The notes under the pieces: generated by a model
The model's input: only the letters and a program-made list of their open reading frames with translations
What the model was told of the DNA's origin: nothing
The model's database searches: none
In this document: positions 57,460-64,000 of the stretch, piece by piece
How positions within the stretch are numbered: position 1 is the first letter of the stretch
Layout: every line of letters begins with the position of its first letter
Translations under genes and position numbers: made by a program
NCBI GenBank assembly: GCA_017311185.1
Contig: JAESUZ010003487.1
Location: forward strand, 2,390,001-2,454,000
Source of the DNA: Proteles cristata cristata
Lineage: Eukaryota; Chordata; Mammalia; Carnivora; Hyaenidae
Direction: 5' to 3'
DNA: 64,000 bases

Positions 57460-57713
57460 AAAATTTTTTTAATGTTTATTTACTTTTGAGAGAGAGGTAG
57501 AGTGCTCGCTTCGGCAGCACATATACTAAAATTGGAGAGAGAGGTAGAGCTTAAGTGGGGATGGGGCAGAGAGAGGGAGACATGAATCTGAAGCAGGCCC
57601 CAGGTTCTGAGCTGTCATCACAGATCCTGACACGGGGCTCGAACCCACGAACCGTGAGATCATGACCTGAGCCGAAGTCGGATGCTTAACCGACTGAGCC
57701 ACCCAGGCACCCC
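57460..57713 (-). repeat. CAN SINE carrying a U6 snRNA insert, minus
   Basis: TTTTTTAATGTTTATTTACTTTTGAGAG to TGAGCCACCCAGGCACCCC. AAGACATTTTT (57449-57459) and AAGACATTTTA (57714-57724) flank it. The GA-rich body is interrupted by foreign sequence at 57503-57549. Confidence 0.96.
57502..57536 (+). ncRNA. U6 snRNA 5' fragment (35 nt), retro-inserted
   Basis: Starts GTGCTCGCTTCGGCAGCACA and continues to AAAATTGGA, matching nucleotides 1-35 of vertebrate U6 without a mismatch as I recall it. It then stops. GAGAGAGGTAGAG stands at 57490-57502 and again at 57537-57549, a 13-bp direct repeat typical of a target duplication. There is no A-tail and the rest of U6, including the catalytic core, is absent, so this is an insert and not a gene. 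It lies inside a SINE and is therefore younger than it. Confidence 0.93.
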
Positions 57714-57735
57714 AAGACATTTTAAATATAGAATA

Positions 57736-57906
57736 GGGGCGCCTGGGTGGCTCAGTCAGTTAAGTGTCCAACTTCAGCTCAGGTCATGATCTCACAATTC
57801 ATTAGTTTGAGCCCTGCGTTGGGCTCTGTGCTGACAGCCAGCTCAGAGCCTGGAGCCTGCTTCAGATTCTGTGTCTCCCTCTGTCTCTGACCCTCCCTTG
57901 CTCACA

Positions 57907-57937
<31 letters not shown>

Positions 57938-57947
57938 AGAAATAAAT

Positions 57948-57949
<2 letters not shown>
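57736..57949 (+). repeat. CAN SINE, plus
   Basis: GGGGCGCCTGGGTGGCTCAG head, CAGCCAGCTCAGAGCCTGG, (CT)n tract and AAATAAATAAG tail that runs into a GAAA array. It starts about 22 bases after the previous SINE. Confidence 0.96.
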
Positions 57950-58011
<62 letters not shown>

Positions 58012-58026
58012 GAAAGAAAAGAAAGA
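57950..58026 (+). repeat. (GAAA)n microsatellite grown from a SINE tail
   Basis: About 17 nearly uninterrupted GAAA units followed by a few imperfect ones. The purity suggests recent expansion. Confidence 0.98.
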
Positions 58027-58269
58027 ATAATTTTATGCCCACAAGAGCTATTTAATATGTAATTAAAATATTTCAATTACATTCAGTTGACATTTTGATA
58101 GGTCTTCTTTCATATATTAGTCAAAGATCTCATGTATATCATCTAGGAGAGAGAGTGGATCTTTATGAGCACTCCTTTTAGGAAGTGAAGATACTGGCAT
58201 CTGTTGAGAGTAACGTAGTAAATACCTGTTGGACTAATGAACTGAGTGGTAGATACTCTTTTAGCATAA

Positions 58270-58440
58270 TTACATAGGTCTTTTCCTAATTTACTTATTT
58301 TTCATAAAGTCTCCTCAGATAGGTGTGAATATTTCCATTTTATGGAGATTAATGAGAGAGAATTATATGGCCAGAGATAGTGAGTAGTGGAGCCTAAGAT
58401 CAGAGACCTTCTGACTCCAAGTCCATTGTTCTTGTTGTGT
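58270..58440 (-). repeat. MIR-like SINE, minus
   Basis: 'TATTTCCATTTTATGGAGATTAATGAGAGAGAATTATATGGCCAGAGATAGTGAG' and 'GACCTTCTGACTCCAAGTCCATTGTTC' follow antisense MIR. Confidence 0.7.
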
Positions 58441-58769
58441 AGATACGTACATCACAAGAAAATGTTGTAAGTGTTTAAATCTCCAAGTATAAGCACTAAT
58501 TAGTTTTGATCAAAAAAGTAGACAATGTAACCTTATCATTTCAAAATGTATTTAACCAGAGAATATTTATTGAACCCTGACTACTACAAAGTACTATATT
58601 AGTTGCTCTATGAGCTAAAATGAACCTCTTGCCTTTAAAAAGGTTAAAAGTGTTTGAAGATGATACACACATTAACCAAAACACCAAGGCGGCATTTTTG
58701 TTTGTTTGTTTTGCTTTTTGGTGTTGATTTTTGTTTTGGTGATTAAAGATGATTAATTATTTTATTTTT

Positions 58770-59262
58770 TATTTATAAAAAATTTTTAGTTTTTATTTTA
58801 ATTCCATCGTAACAGTGTTTTATTACTTTTGGGTGTATAATATTGTGATTCAACAGTTCTGTGCATTACTCAGTGCTCATCATGACAAGTTACTCTTACT
58901 CCCCTTCACCTATTTCACCTATCATTCCCCCCCCCCCGCCCACCTCCCACCTGGTAAGCATCAGCTTGTTCTGTTTCTCGGTTTGTCTTTTTTTTCTTTG
59001 TTCATTTGTTTTGTTTCTTAAATTCTGCATATGAGTGAAGTCGTATGGTATTTGTCTTTCTCTGACTGATCTCATTTAGCGTAATACCCTCTAGCTCTAT
59101 CCATGTTGTTGCAAATGGCAAGATGAAGAGCTTTTTAGTGGCTGGATAAAATCCATTGTGTATATATACTATGTCTTCTTTATCCATTTATACACTTGGG
59201 CTGCAGTCTATAATTTGACTGTTGTAAATAATGCTGCAGTAAATATAGGGGTGCATATGGAC
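58770..59262 (-). mobile_element. L1 3' end with ORF2 C-terminus, minus
   Basis: 3' UTR on the left (a TATAATATTGTGATTCAACAG stretch, then GTGCTCATCATGACAAG, then a C-run at 58927-58937). The antisense ORF2 end follows, with FATTWIELEGITLNEISQRK on the minus strand. It ends near GGGGTGCATATGG. This is an older carnivore L1 than the four T-tailed copies. Confidence 0.9.
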
Positions 59263-59329
59263 CAAGGCAGTTTTTAATACATGTGTAGTATACATAAGGT
59301 ATTCTGTGAGTAACCCAGAACTATGTTTC

Positions 59330-59560
59330 CTCCCTGCCACGTGTATACATCCAATAAACATTTGAATGAATGAATGAATCCACATTAGAGTCAGCTGGTT
59401 AGGGAGGAATTTATGGGGGGAGATAAGACTTGGGGCAAAGCCTTAGAAGACAACTTAAGATTTGGGTACCTGAGAAGAGGTGGCGCTGGAGTGGTGGCGT
59501 TCCAGGTAAGAGACACACAGCTTGAGCAAAGAGGAAGAGAAGGGAATGAGCAAAGCCCAG
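59330..59560. repeat. L2-age repeat fragments
   Basis: 'CATCCAATAAACATTTGAATGAATGAATGAAT' is an L2-type tail (59345-59380). 'GTGGCGTTCCAGGTAAGAGACACACAGCTTGAGCAAAG' (59500-59540) resembles the same old repeat as 45880-46330. The GGTAAGAG there is part of the repeat. Confidence 0.45.
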
Positions 59561-59689
59561 ACAGGGTTTTGAAGAGAACATTGGCTTTTATATAGAGGAA
59601 TAGTAGATGGTACCATTGGAAATGCAGCTTTGAGCCAGGCTTTGAGGCCTGTAATGCCTGGGTTAAAGTGTTTTCTTGTCATTCTCTAG

Positions 59690-60089
59690 GCAGTGGCTGC
59701 CCTGAAAGATTTAAGTTCTAGCATCTGATAAGTGACATTACCAAAGTGGCATTTTTTGTTGATTGCTTTGCTTTTGGTACACTGAGTGGATTAGGGGCAG
59801 GGGGGAGGGTGGCAGTGGAGGGCAGGAGACCAGAGGTGAGAAGGAGGGAGGGGACCATTGGTTTAGAACAATGGGCACAGCTTTCCCGCTGCACTGAAGG
59901 GCCTGGCGTCCTGTCAGAACCTGGCTACTGGTTGTGTCGGGAAGGAGAAATTCAGTGTAAAAAAGTAGAATTGCACATCGAATAATAGTTTCAAAGTTCT
60001 GTGAGAACCAGTGTCTTCCGGTGTGTTCTGATCAAGAATTGCCAAGGGAGGACATTCTTTTTTCTCTTGATTTTGAATGTTTGTTCTTC
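59690..60089. other. unique, G-rich in part
   Basis: 59790-59860 is purine/G-rich (GGGGCAGGGGGGAGGG), with one loop too long for a standard quadruplex rule. No gene is supported. Confidence 0.4.
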
Positions 60090-60900
60090 TTAACAATTTA
60101 AAAGTATAATACTTTTTGACCTCTTTTCTTTGTACTATGTATAGCTTTCTCTTCTTTTCTCAGAATTAACTGCTATTCTGAATCTGCTGTTTGTTGTACT
60201 CCTGCCTTTTATTGTTGCTTTTTACTTTTACTCTTTGTTTATTTGTTTACAATGTTTGGTATTATTTTCTGTGTTTTAAAACTTAATTAAATAGTACCAC
60301 ACTGCCCATATTGTTCTGCAACTTGCCTTTTTCCTAGAACATCATTATTTTTTTTAAATACTAATCTATTTGCAGGTCAGCCATGCATTACATGAACATA
60401 TCACAGTTTGTCTGTTTTCCTCTTGATGGATACTTAGGTTATTTCTACTTTTTTGCAGTTACAAGCATTCCAGAGCAAATGTTCTTGTATGTGTCACCTC
60501 ATGTGCCTGTTGGAGTTCCTGTGAGATATTACCTAGCAGGGTAATTCCTCGGATGTAGAATACGTGATAAGATGTAATTTCTGACAGTGTCAGGGGTGTA
60601 AAATGATATTGCAGGGGCTCCTGGGTGGCTCAGTCAGTTAAGCATCTGACTTTGGCTCTGGTCATGATCTTGTGGTCGGTGGGTTCAAGCCCCCCATTAG
60701 GGTCTGTGCTGACAGCTCAGAGCCTGGAGCCTCCTTTAGATCCTGTGTCTCCCTCTCTCTCTGCCCCTTTCCTGCTCATGCTCTGTCTCTCAAAAATAAA
60801 TAAATATTAAAATTTTTTTTAAATGATACTTCAATTTCGTTTTAATATACATTCTTAGGTTGCTGTCGATATTCTAGATTTCAGTTCTTTCCTCCGAGTT
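60090..60900 (-). mobile_element. old L1M 3' region, minus, split by a SINE
   Basis: Antisense landmarks 'CTTGATGGATACTTAGGTTATTTCTACTTTTTTGCAG' and 'ATTACCTAGCAGGGTAATTCCTCGG' precede the SINE at 60614-60820. The part to the right is short. Boundaries are approximate. Confidence 0.6.
60614..60820 (+). repeat. CAN SINE, plus
   Basis: GGGGCTCCTGGGTGGCTCAG head, GACAGCTCAGAGCCTGG, AAAAATAAATAAATATT tail. AAATGATATT and AAATGATACT flank it. Confidence 0.95.
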
Positions 60901-61542
60901 GCCTATTACTATATTTTGCCCATTTTCAATTGGGTTATATTTTTCACATTGATTGATAGTTACTGATACATACCAGACACTTTAGGTGGTATTTTAACCT
61001 TTAGTTAACTCTGTAAGTCTGTTCCTTTGGTCATCTGATAAGTCTATATATCAACTTTGATTCTAGGTGATGTTGTGTCTGTTAAAAATGACCTTTCATT
61101 AGAAAACTGCATCTTGAATAGGCTAAATAAAATATAAATACCTGCTGGGGGAGCCCAGCACTGAGCTTCCCTGGGTCAGTGACCCTTATAAATGAGCATT
61201 TCCATTATGAGGACCTTGGAAGCTTTGCTTATGAACTTGTTAAAAGAGTTACTGGCTTCTCTGGGGCAGGAAACATCAAAGGGTCAAGTCCACGCAGGTA
61301 GTGTGGACCTGAGCTCTGTGGATGCCTGGTGTGAGGGAAACACAGCACTCCCACAGCAGAGTGGTGCCTAATGCTTCCCTGCTGGTTGGCCACATTCCCC
61401 AGAGCCACGGGCTGCTCATGAGAAGTGTGCGAGTCTGAGTGTTTAGTTGAATCTAAGGAAACCCTTTGGTATTAGCTTCTTATATATTATACATCAATGA
61501 AGTAGCTTTAATTTTGTCTTAGTTTTCTTAGAATGCATTTTA
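60901..61542. other. unique non-coding sequence
   Basis: A GC-richer patch near 61141-61430 lacks any recognised repeat or open frame. Confidence 0.35.
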
Positions 61543-61556
61543 AAATATAATCTCTA

Positions 61557-61715
61557 GGGGCCACCTGGGTGGCTCAGTTGGTTAAGTGTCCGACTTCAGC
61601 TCAGGTCATGATCTTGCGATTTATCGGTTTGGCCCTGCGTCTGGCTGTATGCTGACAGCTTGGAGGCTGAAGCGTGCCCTCTCTCTCTCTCTTCCTCTCC
61701 AGCTTGTGTTCCTTT

Positions 61716-61746
<31 letters not shown>

Positions 61747-61778
61747 TCTCAAGTAAATAAATAAACTTAAAAATTTTT
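61557..61778 (+). repeat. CAN SINE, plus
   Basis: GGGGCCACCTGGGTGGCTCAG head and a long CT tract. AAATATAATCTCTA (61543-61556) and AAATATAATATCTA (61779-61792) flank it. Confidence 0.95.
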
Positions 61779-61792
61779 AAATATAATATCTA

Positions 61793-62491
61793 CATCTGGT
61801 TTATACAATCCTGAACCTAAGTAATAGACTCTGTTAGAAGTGGAAAGTATCATAATTTGTGTCTAGACTGCTCTGCTGCGTGAGTTTAGGCTGTCCGGAA
61901 TAAATAGACCAGGGTCTGCTCACGAGGCCTCTGTTGCCTGCCATGCTCTGATCACTTTTCATTGCTTTTAATTTTTAGAAGAGATAGACCAATGGGCTCA
62001 GCCGAGAGCTTGTGGACCCCTGTTAGAATATACACTTCTTAGGCATGTGGTCAGGCCTCTCCAAATTCTTAACTCAGCCTTTCAATGTGATTTTTCTTTT
62101 TTATGGATGTATACTTTTCCAATATGATATGATTTAATAGGAAAATAAAATTTGATATGTGAAAAAAAACTTACATATATTTTGATAAAATACTTATTTT
62201 GAGATAAAGGAATATATATACTATGTCTTATTCTATTTAAAAGTGTAAACAAATATTTTTTGATTTAGGTAGAAGAGTTCAAGTTAATTTCTATGTAAAC
62301 ATATGTATCTTTGTATTCTTTTTAAGAAGTTACTACAGTAAATTGCAGAGCTGTAACTAATCCTTGACAGACTCCTGTGTAGTTGACAGCTCCAATTCAA
62401 AAATATGAATTTGACTTACTCTTGATTTGAAGAACCAAGGAAAATGCCAGAATTGTGGTAGAAATGATAGACTTATCTTAAATAGTGCTAT
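61793..62491. other. unique AT-rich sequence
   Basis: A T-rich acceptor (AATTTTTAG at 61978) precedes a 48-codon open phase, but no donor ends it. Otherwise no feature. Confidence 0.35.
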
Positions 62492-62508
62492 AAAAAATAA
62501 GAGGCTTA

Positions 62509-62608
62509 GGGCGCCTGGCTGGCTCAAAGAGTATACGACTCTTGATCTGGGGATTATGAGTTCAAGCCCCACATTGGATGTAGAGACTGCTTAAAATAAA
62601 TAAACTTA
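62509..62608 (+). repeat. short tRNA-type CAN SINE, plus, with 17-bp target duplication
   Basis: GGGCGCCTGGCTGGCTCA head, CGACTCTTGATC, CCCCACATTGGATGTAGAG and AAAATAAATAAACTT. AAAAAATAAGAGGCTTA (62492-62508) and AAAAAATAAGATGCTTA (62609-62625) differ by one base. Confidence 0.95.
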
Positions 62609-62625
62609 AAAAAATAAGATGCTTA

Positions 62626-63139
62626 AACATGGCTTTTTCATTTTCTAAAAATGATACCATATACATGAGAGTGATTATTCTGCTTGCTCACTACTTCACT
62701 TCCTTTAAGATAAAAGAAATAGTCTCTTTTGAATTAAGGCTGAAGTTAAGACCACTTTCTCAGGCCTTCTTCCCTCTTCCCATGGTTTCCACCAGTTGCC
62801 TTGTAGCCAGGTAGCTCTTGTACACACTGGCCTCCCGTCCTACCTCCCCTCCCCCCATGCTTGTAAACAGCTGTGTCTTGCTTTATTGTGCTTCACTGTA
62901 TTGAATTTTTACAAATTGAAGGTGTGGTAGCTCTATATCCGTCAAATTCATCAGCTCCATTTTTCCAACAGCATTTGTTCACTTTGTGTCTCTGCCACAT
63001 TTTGGTAATTCTCAAAATACTTAGCACTTTTTCATTATTATTATTATTATTATTATTATATTTGTTATGCATAGCAGTGATCTTTGATGTTACTGCTGTT
63101 GCTGTTTTGGGGTGCTGTGAACTGTGGCCATGTAAAACA
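62626..63139. other. unique sequence with (TTA)n
   Basis: A TTA trinucleotide run lies at 63034-63059. No gene or mobile element is recognised. Confidence 0.5.
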
Positions 63140-64000
63140 GGGCATGTAGGATGACAGAGAGTGTAATATTAGTTTCAGGTATACAGTGTAATGATTCAGC
63201 ACTTCCATGCATCACCCAGTGCTCATCACAAGTGCTCTTCTTAATCTCCAGCGCCTATTTTAACCCATCCCCATCTCCCTTCATGTTATCATCAGTTTGT
63301 TCTCAATACTTAAGAGTCTTTTGGAGTGCCTGGGTGGCTCAGTTGGTTAAGCATCCAACTCTGGATTTTAGCTGAGGTCATGATCTCCCGGTGGTGGGAT
63401 CGAGCTCTGCATCAGCACAGACCCTGCTTGTGATTCTGTCTTTTTGCTCCTCCCCTACTCACCTGCTCTCTCAGTCTCTCACGCGCACTCTCTCTCTCTC
63501 TCTCTCAAAAATAAATAAATAAACATCGTAAAACAAAAAAAGAATTTGTTTCTTAATTTGCCTCTCTCTCTCTCTCTCTCTCTCTTTTTCTCTCCCCCCT
63601 TTTCTCATGTTTTGTTTCTTAAATTCTATGTATGAGTGAAATCAGAATGCTGCTATAAACAGGGTGCATGTATCCCTTTGAATTAGTATTTTTGTATTCT
63701 TGGGGTAAATACCTACTAGTGCAATTGCTGAATCATAGAGTAGTTCTATTTTTAACTTTTGAGGGAACCTCCATACTGTTTTCCAGAGTGGCTGCACCAG
63801 TTTGCATCCCCATCAGTAGTGTAAGAGGGTGCCCCCTTCTCCGCATCCTTCCCAACACCTGTTGCTTCTTGTGTTGTTGGTTTCAGCCATTCTGACAGGT
63901 ATGAGATGATATCTTATTGTAGTTTTGATTTGCATTTCCCTGATGACGAGTGAGGTTGAACATCTTTCCATGTGTCTGTTGCCCATCTGTCTTCTTTAGA
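63140..64000 (-). mobile_element. carnivore L1, minus, running off the window
   Basis: 3' UTR at 63150-63321 ('TTTCAGGTATACAGTGTAATGATTCAGCACTTCCATGCATCACCCAGTGC'). After the SINE it resumes as the antisense ORF2 region ('GGGGTAAATACCTACTAGTGCAATTGCTG', 'CATACTGTTTTCCAGAGTGGCTGCACCAGTTTGCATCCC'). At about 63643 it jumps from TGAGTGAAATCAG to ATGCTGCTATAAAC, skipping about 200 bases present in the copy at 58770-59262. No intact frame. Confidence 0.93.
63322..63540 (+). repeat. CAN SINE inside the L1, plus
   Basis: GGAGTGCCTGGGTGGCTCAG head, CT-rich body with CGCGCAC, AAAATAAATAAATAAAC tail. It interrupts the L1 near its 3' end. Confidence 0.95.

Noticed and set aside
57502..57536. U6 snRNA gene
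   Set aside because: Only the first 35 nucleotides are present and no upstream proximal element or TATA box is visible; it is a retro-inserted fragment.
1..64000. Bacterial, phage or viral gene system
   Set aside because: No ribosome-binding-site-led frames, no operon-like packing and no intact viral genes; density of SINEs and LINEs shows carnivore nuclear DNA.

Overview
This window is vertebrate nuclear DNA, almost certainly from a carnivore and most likely a cat (felid). The evidence is about thirty CAN-type SINEs: a tRNA-Lys-like head reading 'GGGGCACCTGGGTGGCTCAG', a CT-rich body and an A-rich AATAAA tail. Many carry the 'CAGCTAGCTCAGAGCCTGGAGCC' type of body that I associate with felid copies. 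Several 5'-truncated LINE-1 3' ends also have the felid/carnivore 3' UTR. Old mammalian repeats (MIR, L2, L1M, a Tigger-like DNA element, an LTR-like relic) fill in the rest. Base composition is AT-rich, CpG is rare outside young SINEs, and no long open reading frame looks like a gene. There is no prokaryotic gene, operon, CRISPR array, phage or intact virus.

Layout. 1-2.4 kb is repeat-free AT-rich sequence that may begin with the end of an exon. 2.4-7.8 kb holds SINEs, two old L1 fragments and a CTAT microsatellite. 7.8-13.1 kb is repeat-poor and contains two possible exons (8521-8580 and 12438-12518). 13.1-29 kb is a mixture of SINEs, MIRs, a long antisense L1M split by SINEs and a young L1 3' end. 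29414-29470 is the best-looking exon candidate. 30-46 kb is SINE/MIR-rich, with a 0.8 kb Tigger-like element at 39581-40400. 46-56 kb has L1M pieces and a nested L1+SINE with clear target-site duplications. 57-58 kb holds the most unusual structures: a 65-nt imperfect hairpin, and a SINE carrying a 35-nt piece of U6 snRNA between 13-bp direct repeats. The last kilobases are antisense L1 running off the window.

Interpretation. The simplest reading is the inside, possibly a set of introns, of one plus-strand gene. Two short candidate exons have consensus splice sites and the same phase (0-0), but I cannot name the gene and such sites also arise by chance at about this rate. All four youngest L1 insertions are on the minus strand, which fits an intron of a plus-strand gene but is a small sample. 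I found no new gene system. The items worth a second look are the U6 insertion, the 57 kb hairpin and the candidate exons.
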